A DNA stretch of 64,000 bases from Channallabes apus (taxonomy: Eukaryota > Chordata > Actinopteri > Siluriformes > Clariidae), in contig CM060125.1 in the NCBI GenBank assembly GCA_030522415.1, positions 31,544,169 to 31,608,168 of the forward strand, written 5' to 3'. The translations under genes were made by a program, and so were the position numbers. Numbering within the stretch: position 1 is the stretch's first letter; every line of letters starts with the position of its first letter. Shown here in pieces: positions 41,757-52,852 of this stretch. The notes beneath the pieces were generated by a model. That model did no database searches. It saw only the letters and a list, made by a program, of their open reading frames with translations, and had not been told where the DNA came from.

Positions 41757-42003
41757 ATGTAACCACAAAATTATGCTTTGCAGCAAGACTGTTGCAAGTA
41801 CAGTTATTTATTTCCATTGTTTATTATGTTAATGTTGGCTATAGCCAATATATTTACAATATATTTACAGTATACTATAAATAGCCAGTTTAATTTACAT
41901 ATGTGTAGAAAGTTTAAAAGACAATTTGCTATAACTCTGTTATGTGACAAAGCATATAATTTGAGGCAGTAAATTAACCAAGGAGCTAATTGTTCCTCCC
42001 TTA

Positions 42004-42348
42004 GATTAGATTATATTAGATTAATAAAGTGTCTAATGACTGCCATCATAAACCATGAGCCTCTTTGAGCTTATCACTTTTCTGCACGATAAGGATCTAT
42101 CTGAGATCTACCCCAACTTTTGGACTGCTCTCAGGATTGCACTTACATTGCCAGTGACTGTAGCTCAAGCAGAGAGGAGCTTTTCCAAACTCAGGTTAAT
42201 CAAGACATACCTGAGGTCAACCATGTCTCAGGAACGGCTCACTGGCCTTGCTGTCATAAGCAGAAATCATGCAATAGGGGAGCAGATCTCATATGATGCC
42301 ATTATTGATGACTTTATATCTAGAAAGGCCAGAAAAGTCAGATTTTAG
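42004..42348 (+). pseudogene. hAT transposase C-terminal dimerisation exon
   Basis: 97 codons in frame from 42055: YPNFWTALRIALTLPVTVAQ, then AERSFSKLRLIKTYLRSTMS and the LTGLAVISR block. This is the conserved hAT dimerisation region, nearest to ZMYM-type fish hATs. The DDE-like core is absent. The exon belongs to the element with exon 1 at 21882. Confidence 0.8.
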
Positions 42349-42745
42349 TTTCAGTTTGTGGTTTCTGTTCTGCAGTGAAGTAAATAAGTTATTTTTCTTT
42401 AGTGTGATTGGTTCTATATTAATTCTATATTTATATAATATTTGTTTGTACACAGTATATTTATTTAAGTTATGAGTAGTTTAATAAAACGTGTGGTGTG
42501 TACAAAATGTGGAAAAAAAATTCTTTGGAGGGGGTGGGGCGGCGCCGGGAGGGAGTCTCGCCCAGGGAGCAATTCAGTGTAGAACCGCCACTGCTGCAGC
42601 ATGCCTAATGCACATTCACGCAGATGAGCAGGGACCCTGGGCATCTTTCTTTGGGTGTTTTTCACAGTCCCTAGACGAGTCTCTTTAGTGTCCTGCGTTT
42701 TTAGAACTGTGACCTTAAATGCCTACTTTCTGTAAGCTGTTAAGG

Positions 42746-43066
42746 TCTTAACGACCATTCCACAGGTGCATGTTAATTAATTGGTTATAGTTAATTGAAC
42801 ATGCATGGAAGACATTGTTTAAACCCTTTACAATGAAGATCTGTAAAGTTATTTGGATTTTTACAACATTATTGTTGAAATACACAGTCCTGAAAAAGGG
42901 GCGTTTCTTTTTTTGCTGAGTTTATGTTATTAGAAGTTATCTGGCACTTTGTCCTTCAGATTATTATTCAGAAGAGAAAATCAAAGCAGCTGCCAACTGT
43001 ATTCTATTTATTCATTAATGTTATTTGTTCTTCATGTTTACACTAAAGTATAAATGTTAGAACTTT
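42746..43066. repeat. Duplicated segment copy 1 (Tc1 right end plus flank)
   Basis: Matches 59789-60107 over about 320 bp, including 142 bp beyond the end of the Tc1 element (TTATTAGAAGTTATCTGGCA and following). Confidence 0.88.
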
Positions 43067-43555
43067 CAAGCGCGCCGAACCGTTACCAAAACGTAACGTG
43101 TAAACTCTGCTGGTCACTGATTGGCCGGAGAAAATCATCATTACTGCGTCACTGAACTTGCGACACGAGACACAACAGAACCGCTATATTTAGAACAGCC
43201 AGAGAAGGATCGCACGCACCTTTTTGTATTAACCAAAAATTTTCTTTGGCTGCCATCAGCCTCTTTTGAAACTAACTCCTTCGTCTCGCTGTTAAAAATA
43301 TCCACATGCCGAGAATGAAGAACACCATGCCGTCGATATGCTCCATTGTTGTGTGTTTGTTTGTGGCGCGTTTACGATGACGTCACGGCAGTAGCGGCGC
43401 CGCGACTAAAACGACACGTGAGTAATCCCGCCCACTCTAAAGCGTTACTAAACTGCAGTGGAAGCGCAAACCGAGCCGAACTGCGGCGAACCGAAGTGAG
43501 CTGTACTGAACCGTGCTGTGCCGTACTATGCAGTGGAAAAGAGGCATATTTTAGT
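43067..43555. mobile_element. Possible non-autonomous DNA transposon end
   Basis: CpG-rich, with repeated CCGAACCG/CCGAGCCG-like words at 43460-43530 and two related words CTGCAGTGGAAGCGC and ATGCAGTGGAAAAGAG. Such arrays are found near the ends of some fish hAT/MITE families. No clear inverted partner or duplication was identified. Confidence 0.3.
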
Positions 43556-44407
43556 TCATTATAAATAGTCTTGTGTTCAGTTTCTCCCGGTCGTGCATTT
43601 GTTGAGTGACCTAACTATAACTCTTAGGCCTGGTTCTGTTTATCTCTTGGTTCTGTTTAGATCTAGTCTTTGTTTAACTCCCTGTCTCGTATAGTGCCTA
43701 GTCATGTGTAGCTTCGTGTGATGTTTAACTCCTTGTTTAGTTTAGTTCCATGTACTTAAGTTCCTGTTCTGTTTAGCTTCTGTTCTGTCTCAGGTCGATG
43801 TCAGGCTGGTCTGCTAAGTTCTAGTTTAGTTTTTAAAATCTGTAATTTTACTTTGACTTAAGTATGTTTTGTTTGAAGTATTGTACTTCACTACATTTGA
43901 AATCATATTTGATGAAATGAAAAATTATTAAAAATAATACAACAGGGAAGGAAAACAATTGCACCCCAGTAACCACTGCACTGAGTGATGGAGAACGATG
44001 GAGAAACAGATGGCAGTGACACAGAAGCAGCTGAAAGCGAAATGCCTTCAAACGCTTCTGGTCAAACCGCTGGTCATATTTAATTGGCCACTTTGATTTC
44101 AAGCACAACAAAGGGAACAGATTTATTATGTAAATGTCTTCCTTCAATTAAAAACAACTAGTTTGAGATTTATATCCGCTTGTATTTTTTGACGTACACT
44201 AGAATCCCCCCACCGCACCCCCGCTGTTAAAGATAGGAACTCAGTAACTTTTACTCTGAGTAAATTATTAATCAGCTACTATTGACTTTGACTTGGGGAA
44301 ATTTTTATAATTGTAACTTTACTTGTACTTCAGTAAACTTTCACAGAAGTAACAGTACTAGACTACAAACATATATTAGTCTTTATAACCTCTGATACAG
44401 TTTAGTC

Positions 44408-44410
<3 letters not shown>
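43556..44410. other. Unassigned DNA
   Basis: T-rich with TTTAGTTC-like words at 43620-43830; no coding, RNA or terminal-repeat signal. Confidence 0.4.

Positions 44411-44467
<57 letters not shown>
44411..44467. repeat. (GT)n microsatellite
   Basis: About 28 perfect GT units. Confidence 0.97.
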
Positions 44468-44470
<3 letters not shown>

Positions 44471-44734
44471 AAAATTATATTTAAGTTTCTCTTCCTCTGG
44501 ATCTGTAAGTGTAAACACCACGTACATTCCTTTTCCTCCTCCTGTATCCCTGACATGTGGTGTGATGATGGTGATGGTTTTCTCCTCCAGCAGGAGACTA
44601 ACACCAACTGTAGAAGTGACTTTTTTTAAAGTCAATTGATATGAAATGCAGTGTCAACTTAAATTTAGAAATGACATCACATTTATGTATGTGATCGAGA
44701 TATAAAAAAAAAAATGTTATGATTAATCGTGGAG

Positions 44735-44830
44735 CCCTACTGGGAGCACTGTCATGAGTGTGGATAAGGGGGCTCAGCACACAGCCCTGTGGGACGCCTG
44801 TGCTGTGGGCCCAGGTGTAACGCGTCGAAG
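44735..44830 (-). pseudogene. Short LINE RT fragment
   Basis: Minus strand encodes [14 protein letters not shown], the RT motif just before the active site, then degenerates. Nothing else of the element is left. An AC microsatellite lies at 44915-44947; 44990-45395 holds nothing recognisable. Confidence 0.5.
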
Positions 44831-44913
44831 CCGGAGCCAAACATCTCCCATAGTGTTCATGGTGGGGTCAGTGCAGGGTGAAGAGCAGTGCCCAAGATCC
44901 TCCTGCCCTGACA

Positions 44914-44951
<38 letters not shown>

Positions 44952-45397
44952 GTGTTTGGCGGAGCTCAGGGCTGAAGTCTAAGCTTGTTGAGATTTTCTA
45001 GCAGTGAGATGCCCCCCCCCCCACTCCCAGGGAATTCCCCAGTGTGTTTATGAGCAGTGTGTGTATTCCAGCTTCTGTCTTGCTGCTGCAGTATTTAATA
45101 AACACTGAGTGTCTCAGCTGATGATGATATCGTCTACATTCATCCTTCTACAATACCGGAATAAAACAAACATTTAGCAAAGGGTTAAAAACATTTTTTC
45201 CATGATTACACCACATGTTAATTTACAGTTCACTGTTGTGTGAAATGCGGATTGTAAAATGGCACAGTGTGGGTTCGACACAGGAAACAGGAAATCAATT
45301 CCTAAATCCAGGCAATAAAGAACGTACAAGATCAGTGACTCTATCAAAGATTAAAACATCAATTCTGTTATTATTACACACAATTCTACTATTCATT

Positions 45398-46951
45398 AGT
45401 CTGAACAACACCAAAAAAGTTGGGACACTAAACAAATTGTGAATAAAAACTGAATGCAATGATGTGGAGATGGCAAATGTCAATATTTTATTAAGAATAG
45501 AACATAAATCACGGAACAAAAGTTTAAACTGAGAAAATGTATCATTTTAAGGGGAAAATATGGTGAATCAAAATGTCATGGTGTCAACAAATCCCAAAAA
45601 AGTTGGGACAAGGCCATTTTCACCACTGCGTGGCATCTCCCCTTCTTCTTACAACACTCAACAGACGTCTGGGGACCGAGGAGACCAGTTTCTCAAGTTT
45701 AGAAATAGGCATGCTCTCCCATTGTTGTCTAATACAGGCCTCTAACTGTTCAATCGTCTTGGGCCTTCTTTGTCGCACCTTCCTCTTTATGATGCACCAA
45801 ATGTTCTCTTATAGGGGAAAGATCTGGACTGCAGACTGGCCATTTCAGTACCCGGATCCTTCTCCTACGCAGCCATGATGTTGTGATTGATGCAGAATGT
45901 GGTCTGGCATTATCTTGTTGAAAAATGCAGGGTCTTCCCTGAAAGAGATGACGTCTGGATGGGAGCATATGTTGTTCTAGAACCTGAATATATTTTTCTG
46001 CATTGATGGTGCCTTTCCAGACATGCAAGCTGCCCATGCCACACGCACTCATGCAACCCCATACCATCAGAGATGCAGGCTTCTGAACTGAGCGTTGATA
46101 ACAACTTGGGTTGTCCTTGTCCTCTTTGGTCCGGATGACATGGCGTCCCACATTTCCAACAAGTACTTCGAATCGTGACTCGTCTGACCACAGAACAGTC
46201 TTCCATTTTGCCACACTCCATTTGAAATGATCCCTGGCCCAATGAAAACGCCTGTGCTTGTGGATCTTGCATAGAAATGGCTTCTTCTTTGCACTGTAGA
46301 GTTTCAGCTGGCAACGGCGGATGGCACGGTGGATTGTGTTCACTGACGATGGTTTCTGGAAGTATTCCTGAGCCCATTCTGTGATTTCCTTTACAGTAGC
46401 ATTCCTGTTTGTGGTGCAGTGTCGTTTAAGGGCCCGGAGATCACGGGCATCCAGTATGGTTTTACGCCCTTGACCCTTACGCACAGAGATTGTTCCAGAT
46501 TCTCTGAATCTTCGGATGATATTATGCACAGTTGATGATGATAACTGCAAAGTCTTTGCAATTTTTCGCTGGGTAACACCTTTCTGATATTGCTCCACTA
46601 TCTTTCTGCGCAACATTGTGGGAATTGGTGATCCTCTACCCATCTTGGCTTCTGAGAGACACTGCCACTGACACTGGTCTTCCAGCTCTTCGTTATGCTC
46701 AAATTTACTTTTTCCAGCCTCTTATTGCTACTTGTCCCAACTTTTTGGGGATTTGTTGACACCGTCAAATTTGGAATCAGCATATTTTTCCTTTAAAATG
46801 ATACATTTTCTCGGATTAAACTTTTGATCTGTCATCTATGTTCTATTCTGAATAAAATATTGACATTTGCCATCTCCACATCATTGCATTCAGTTTTTGT
46901 CATCATTGCATGCATTTGTTTAGTGTCCCAACTTTTTTGGAATCCGGTTTG
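45398..46951 (-). mobile_element. Tc1-like transposon, second family
   Basis: Right end reads TACAAACCGGATTCC then AAAAAAGTTGGGACACTAAA on the minus strand. The left end has the same AAAAAAGTTGGGACACTAAA but its outermost 15 bp have diverged. Both ends carry a second AAAAAGTTGGGACA copy about 180 bp inward, giving the inverted/direct-repeat layout. Length about 1.55 kb is normal for Tc1. Confidence 0.88.
45620..46643 (-). pseudogene. Tc1 transposase frameshifted at the catalytic Glu
   Basis: Open from ATG 46643: paired-like HTH (RRKIVEQYQKGVTQRKIAKT, then STVHNIIRRFRESG), second DNA-binding part, first Asp in VLWSDESRF and second Asp in FQQDNARPH. The SPDLSPI motif follows, but an extra base near 45815 puts the next residue, the catalytic Glu, and about 65 C-terminal residues into another frame. 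C-terminal homology (RRRGDATQW) ends near 45625. Without the third catalytic residue the 297-codon product should not cut DNA. Confidence 0.85.
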
Positions 46952-46953
46952 TA

Positions 46954-47414
46954 TGTTGAGATCACAGTTCTATAAAAATCTCTCAAACAGGAAGTGGATT
47001 TATTTCATTTATTGATTTTGTATAAAAAGTATAAAAAGTCAGTATAAAAGCTGAACAGAAAATGTAAACACAGAACAGTAATGCTATAGGAAGTGTTTGT
47101 TAAAGCTGCCATTGTGGACATTCAACTCACCGTGTTATTCAGATGCTGAGGAATATTCAAGTTTAGTGAATTCAAGTAAAATAATAAACACAAACTTTCT
47201 CCCATCTGGACTAATAAACTCCAGATTTATTGTTATTACAGCATCGGTGATGGAGGTGATAAACACGACTGTAGCTTATTACACTACATAAAACTGTGTG
47301 TGTGTGTGTGTGTGTGTAAACATTGAATCAGAATCTGTTTTTTAATTTCTGTCAAAAAAATGTTTTACAGGTTCTAATGTTCTTTCCCTCTCTGACCCCT
47401 CTGTGTTGTAAGCA
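46954..47414. other. Unassigned DNA with GT microsatellite
   Basis: Nothing recognisable apart from a (GT)n run at about 47293-47318. Confidence 0.4.
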
Positions 47415-47636
47415 CTGCCCAAGTGAAAAAAAAGTATGCTAAGTATATTAAATCCAAGCATAATTAAGTATGCTTGCATATATTCTTATTGCAGCAGTAG
47501 CTGTTATACTTCTGGACAATTACAAATACTATAAAAGTACACTTTGTGGTTAACACAAATTTACTTTATTATATCATACAGTAAACACAACCTTCTATAC
47601 TACAGTATTGCAAATGTGTTACCAGTACAGTAAGAT

Positions 47637-48410
47637 TCAAGATTCAAGATTCAAAGAATTTTATTAATCCCAAAGGGAAATTGCTTGTGCTCGGTTACAG
47701 GTGCTCACAGTTGTTAACTAAGGAAGGTAATAAAGGTAATAAATAATACAAAAAAAAAAAACAGTTCCTGAAACATTAAGTACCAACAAAATATGACTCA
47801 AGACGACTTGTAAGTATTGCACAGTAATCAAGTATGTATGTAATATTGTATTACAAAGGTGTTTAGGATAATTTACAAATGCTAAATGTATTTTCTACAC
47901 TATAACATGTTTTTGAAACACATTACATCAGTAATTATGAGGCAAATTTTATTCATGAGTTCTATATTAGTTAGAACTCAGTTGTATATTAGACAGGAAA
48001 ATAAAATTAAAGAGACAGAAATGTCAAATTCAATGAAAAATAACTATAAGTAGAAGTAAAATAGAATAGAATAGTAATTCGCTCTGGCACATAATTTCGT
48101 TACCTATTGCACTAAAACTTAGTGTAAGTGAAAAGAAGTATTGCACAAGTGTATTATTATCAGATATTGCACTTAGAACATTGAGTTGTGTGAACAAAAA
48201 GTGTCAAAAGTGTAAAATGTTATTGGTTATTAACCAGGAACTACTGACAGTCCCTGACGTGGAGTACAAATGCTATAGAGAAGAGTTATATAATTTTATG
48301 GTCGTAGGGAGAAAAGATCTCCTGTGGCGCTCCGTAGAACACCTGGTCATAATTAGTCTCTGGCTGAAGTTGCTCCTCTGGTCGGTGAGAACTCCGTATA
48401 GCGGGTGAGA
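47637..48410 (-). mobile_element. LINE 3' fragment
   Basis: Minus-strand 3' end CAATTTCCCTTTGGGATTAA followed by AATCTTG units (47637-47660). At 48405-48290 the minus strand still encodes a LINE C-terminus (QRLIMTRCSTERHRRSFLPT). The tail unit equals that of the LINE at 31917-35231, but the 3' UTR differs, so it is another subfamily. Confidence 0.7.
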
Positions 48411-48746
48411 AGGATTGTTCAAAATTGAGACTGTATATCCCCTTTAAACCTGGTGTGTGAACACAGACAGACATTAGTATTAGAATCTACAGGTACAGTA
48501 TTAGTTTAAAACTGGTGTGTTGATTCTGTTGAGCTACGGAGCCATTATAACACAAGCAAAGTACAGAACACATTAGACAATACATTCTACAGATTAAAGT
48601 ATGTACTTAATGACAAATTACCCAACAAAACACGTTAAATTTACCTTGTGCCAATGAAAATAAAATAATAACGATACGAACTAACTCACGCGATGATGCA
48701 GCTTCAGCCGTTAATTCAAACTAGAAGCGGAGGACTGGGGAGCCAA

Positions 48747-48983
48747 TCAGAGAACGGATGGTCTTGCGTCCTGATTCTCCTCTTTGGTAGAAGGTTGTCT
48801 TTCATTCTCTGTCTCCTGTGAGGAGAAATCAGGTGGAGTCTCTATAGATCTTCTTCTTTTGACTGGCATCTGAGGTTCCTCTACTGAATCTATAGGATCT
48901 CCTGAATCTTCAGGATCTTTCTTGTCTTCAGGATCTTCTCCCTGGCCCGTGTTGAAGGTGAGTGATCCGCGACGCCCCAGCTG
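48747..48983 (-). pseudogene. Exon-like coding stretch of unknown origin
   Basis: Minus strand: TTCTTCTCACTGTACAG acceptor-like site at about 48984, then 79 open codons to a stop. The peptide starts LGRRGSLTFNTG, is rich in acidic residues and Pro (GEDPEDKKDPEDSGDP), has a basic KRRRS cluster and ends RPSVL. Not recognised. It could be the last exon of a host gene captured by the repeat, or chance. The composition (low complexity, coding-like, no internal stop) is what makes it worth recording. Confidence 0.3.
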
Positions 48984-49894
48984 TACAGTGAGAAGAAACA
49001 CCACATCACAGGTTACACATAAAGGTTCTTTACACTCACACTGGACAGAATAAAAACTTGGGTTAAAAACAAATTAAGCTAAAGTTTAAATGTCACATTT
49101 CCAAGTTCCCCAGTAAAAAACAAAAATACACTTTAGTGTGTTACAAATATATTCAAATTCTCTATAGTACATTGTAAATATACTAATAAAAATTGTACCA
49201 ATGGTTAAAATATAAAAAGTATACTAACATCATGCTTTTACATTAAACTTTAAACATATTTCAAAATAATTGTATTATAGTAGTTTCCATAAATATGTTA
49301 TAGGAAAATATACTTTAAGTGAAAAGTTGGTGTAATTTCCAAAGCACACATATTTAAACTTTGTTTTTAAATTTCTTTCTGGCATATTTAAAAAAAAAAC
49401 TATGCTCAAAATAATCATTGTAACAATGTACAGGAAGTATACATTAGAATCCAAATCTTAATATACGGTAGTCTCAGTATATTTTCACTTCAATTTGAAT
49501 ATACTTATTCATATGTACTTACCCTAGTAAAAAGGAAATACGCTATACAAATATATTAAAATCTTCGATAATACAATATATACTAACCATCAGTTAATAT
49601 ATAAAATATATACTAAAATCATGCATTTACCAATTTTTTGGATTTCAACTTTCAAAATAATTGTATTGTAGTATACTTTCCAAAAATATATTATAGGAAA
49701 ACACTTTATACTGATCTTTCAATTACTTTAATTGAAAGATCTGTGTAATTTTCAGAGCACACTTAATTAAACTTTTTTTTTTTTCAATGTATTAGTGCCA
49801 TATTTTTTTATATGCACAAAATAATTGTAACAATGTACAGGAAGTACACATTAGAATACAAATTTATATATTATACAGCATTATATTCAATATA

Positions 49895-50768
49895 CAGTAC
49901 AGGCCAAAAGGGGGCATACGGGCATGTTTGGACACACCTTCTCATCTGTCAATGTGTTTTCTTTATTTTCATGACCGTTTACATGGTTGATTCTCACTGA
50001 AGGCATCAAAACTGAATGAACACATGTGGAGTTTGTACTTAACAAAAAAGGTCTCCACAGTCACCGGACCTGAACCCGATCGAGATGATTTGGGGTGAGC
50101 TGGACCGCAGAGTGAAGGTAAAGGGGCCATTCATTCATTTTCTATACCGCTTAATCCTGTGTTCAGGGTCGCGGGGGACCTGGAGCCTATCCCAGGAGAC
50201 TTCGGGCACTAGGCGGGGTACACCCTGGACAGGGTGCCAATCCATGGCAGGGCACACACACATACACACACTCACACACCCAATCACACACTACGGGCAA
50301 TTTAGGAACGCCAATTAGCCTAACCTGCATATCTTTGGACTGTGGGAGGAAACCGGAGTACCCGGAGGAAACCCGGAGGAAACCCACCAAGCACGGGGAG
50401 AACATGCAAACTCCATGCACACAGAGATGGGAATCGAGCCTGGGTAAAGGGGCCAACAAGTGCTAAACACCTCTGGGAACTCCTTCAAGACTGTTGGAAA
50501 CCATTTCAGGTGACGACCTCTTGAAGCTCATCGAGAGAACGCCAAGAGTGTGCAAAGCAGTAATCAGAGCAAAGGGGGGCTATTTAGAAGAAACTAGAAT
50601 ATAAAACATGTTTTCAGTTATTTCACCTTTTTTTGTTAAGTACAAACTCCACATGTGTTCATTCATAGTTTTGATGCCTTCAGTGAGAATCTACCATGTA
50701 AATGGTCATGAAAATAAAGAAAACATGTTGAATAAGTGAAGGTGTGTCCAAACTTTTGGCCTGTACTG
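49895..50768 (+). mobile_element. Tc1-like element, internally deleted, with a SINE inside
   Basis: Ends CAGTACAGGCCAAAAG and CTTTTGGCCTGTACTG are perfect inverted repeats, TA on both sides (49893-49894, 50769-50770). Between them the plus strand keeps only the transposase end: SPDLNPIEMIWGELDRRVK, with the catalytic Glu, then WELLQDCW after the SINE. The first two-thirds of the gene are deleted. Confidence 0.9.
50130..50442 (-). mobile_element. tRNA-derived SINE, 5'-truncated
   Basis: Homologous to 58129-58508 but starts at the B box (minus strand GGCTCGATTCCC), lacking the A box. Tail ATTCATT. Flanked by a 13-bp duplication GGTAAAGGGGCCA (50117-50129, 50443-50455). Confidence 0.9.
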
Positions 50769-51599
50769 TATAATATTCGGTTGTCTCAGTATATTCATAT
50801 GTACTTATTTATGCTTATATTTAGTGTACTACTGTCTCAAACTCATTTTTGCATGTTCAAGATCAAATGAATGTGTTTGAACTCTGTCTCTTCTGTGTGC
50901 TCAGTATTGTAATAAATCTGGTTTGAATTGACGGTGGGAAGCTGCATCATTGTGTACATTAGTTCATATCGTGTTTTTATTTTTATCGGCATGAGGTGAA
51001 TTTCAGGTTTTTTTTATTTACTTTGACGTAGTTTAAATTATAGCATGTATTGTGTAATGTGTTGTTGTTAATGTGTTCTGTACTTTGCTTGTGGTATAAT
51101 GGCTCCGTAGCTCTTGGCCTGTTTTCAGTCTCTGTGTAACAGAATCAACACACCAGGTTTAAACTAATACAATGAAACCTCAGATTGCGAGTAAAAGAGT
51201 TTTAATAAAATTTGACTTGAAAACGAGTCTTGGTTTACGAGTACCGAGTGTCATGTATCACGCATGAGCTCCTTGTTTTGATGCCGAGCGTCACGTGATC
51301 ACAACTGAGCCAACGGTTTATTGTGAGTAATCGTCTCCCCTGCTGGGTATTAGTGCGCGTCTCTCACTGGTAAAAGTGTACTTTTTTAGTATTTGGAACA
51401 TGCTACTGCTGCAATAAGAATATACTTATAGTAAATTACTGGTGTATTTGTAACACAGTAAAATGTTACTGTGTCCTTAAATAGTACTTACTGTATAACA
51501 CATTAAATATATACTTGAAGTTTATTAATTACTGTCAGGTATATACATTAGTACACACACAGCCATATACTTTAAGTGTACTAAGTATACTTAAAGTTG

Positions 51600-52205
51600 T
51601 TCCACTTTATCACACAATAGTGTTACGTGGTGCCGGTCGGAGAGCCGTTTATAAAAGCTTTAACGCAGGGCTTCAGAGGGGCTCAACTTTTGATAAACGA
51701 AACAGGAGGTTGTGAGAGCTTATGATACGCATTGGACGACCCTCCCGTTTGGAGATGGTGAGATTATTCATTAGGAACGCCGCCTCCGTGAGAACAGACA
51801 AGACTAACAAGATCAACTACAACTTTGATCCTCTCGGGGCCTATGTCCCTACCGAGGATTTGTGAGAGACTTTTGTGGGGTTTTTTTTGTTTGTTTGTTT
51901 TTTACACTTTATACTTAACCTGAGAGCTCATGTTCAAAGGATAGCGCGACTCTCTCTCTCTCTTGCCAGAAGACAGAGGCTGGGTCTTTGCCTCTCGTCT
52001 TGCTCTTTATGCGCTCTTTGTCTCTTTCTTTGGCCCTTTAGACCCCTTAAATAGACACACTGCCAGGTGTGGCCTGTCCAGACTGATTGCCTTGTGGCGG
52101 TGTTGCCCGGCAACCGCGAGGTGTCTACGTGACCGCACCTCTGCCCATCTACTCTGGCAGAGTATTTTTGCACGGTTCTGCCCCTCATGAGACCAGCGTA
52201 GTTAC
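51600..52205. other. Insertion of unknown type in the AT-rich repeat
   Basis: Distinctly less AT-rich than its surroundings, starting TGTTACGTGG and ending CGTAGTTACA, so TG...CA like an LTR. No matching duplication. From 51716 a 42-codon frame after a stop reads ELMIRIGRPSRLEMVRLFIR and on to a TGA at 51862; not recognised. Confidence 0.3.
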
Positions 52206-52395
52206 ACAAAAGTAAACTTAACACATTTAATATTGTACAATTTAATAATTTAATTACAACGTAAATGCACTTGCTCCAAAACAGAAAACCTCAAGTATAC
52301 TAGTCAGTAGTCTGGCTGCAGGTACATGTGGCGTGCTAGGTTTAATATACTTAGCATACATGCTATTCTTCACTGAGTATTCATGCTTATATTTA

Positions 52396-52424
52396 CTGCA
52401 CTTCTCTCTCTCTCTCTCTCTCTC
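52396..52424. repeat. (TC)n microsatellite
   Basis: About 14 CT units. Confidence 0.95.
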
Positions 52425-52744
52425 ATGTTCAAGCTCATTTACAAGAACTGCAGCAGTTTAGAACTCTGGCACGATTCCAGCCAATCAGACACTGGAGGCG
52501 GGCAGATTCGGACTGTCCGTTTCCCAGTTTCCCGCTTTTTTAGTTTTGAATTCACGGCGGGAAGCGGCATCATCACGTGCGTTAGTTCGTATCGTTATTA
52601 TTTTATTTTCATCGTCATGAGGAAATTTAAAGGTAGTTTGTAATTAAGTCCATTATTTAAACTCTAGAATTTATTGTCTAATGTATTGAAGACTATAAAA
52701 AAAACTATAGTAAAGTAAAAATCAGTGTGAAATCTGACTTACTG

Positions 52745-52852
52745 TAAATCTGACTGAGGAAGAGCAGAAGGAGAAGAGGATGAGGAGGATGATGAAGATG
52801 AGGAGGAGGATGATGAGGAGGATGATTATGATGTAGCAGCAGCAGTGTGAGA
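52745..52852 (+). repeat. (GAGGAT)n-like purine tract, acidic if translated
   Basis: Imperfect GAG/GAT/GAA triplets. One frame gives an unbroken Glu/Asp run of about 25 residues, but no exon borders or homology support a gene. Confidence 0.6.

Larger units (their letters stand above)
21465..42593 (+). mobile_element. hAT transposon split by 19.6 kb of later insertions
   Basis: Ends CAATGGCGGTT and AACCGCCACTG are inverted with one mismatch. The 8-bp CTGCAGCA duplication stands at 21457-21464 and 42594-42601, inside the Tc1 element. The left piece 21465-22152 carries a G-rich subterminal region and transposase exon 1. The right piece, about 41757-42593, carries the C-terminal dimerisation exon. 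A second, inverted copy of both pieces lies at 53226-54945. Confidence 0.85.
14350..42922 (-). mobile_element. Tc1-like element, host of the whole nested cluster
   Basis: Left end TACTCAGCAAAAAAAG and right end TTTTTTTGCTGAGTT are inverted repeats with TA on both sides (14348-14349, 42923-42924). Its own sequence is only 14350-14420, 21022-21464 and 42594-42922. The remaining 27.7 kb is a gypsy element and a hAT with everything inside it. The three pieces read continuously once insertions are removed: the 5-bp GTAAA and 8-bp CTGCAGCA duplications mark the two joins. Its transposase gene (minus strand) is an internally deleted remnant. Confidence 0.88.
47415..52380. repeat. AT-rich inverted-repeat complex
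   Basis: Outer parts are inverted: AAGTATGCTAAGTATATTAA near 47433 and, reversed, near 52350. A second inverted pair is at 48480-48770 (minus) and 50880-51170 (plus). A tandem pair is at about 49105-49525 and 49530-49894/50769-50830. Together this looks like a large, transposase-free DNA element of the AGTATACTT-rich type that has picked up later insertions. Family and exact ends are not determined. Confidence 0.5.

Noticed and set aside
41757..42003. Independent MITE
   Set aside because: The same sequence adjoins hAT 3' sequence in the inverted copy at 53896-54010, so it is hAT interior.
52383..52643. 86-codon frame as a gene
   Set aside because: Covers a CT repeat and one of three repeated promoter-like segments; no homology.
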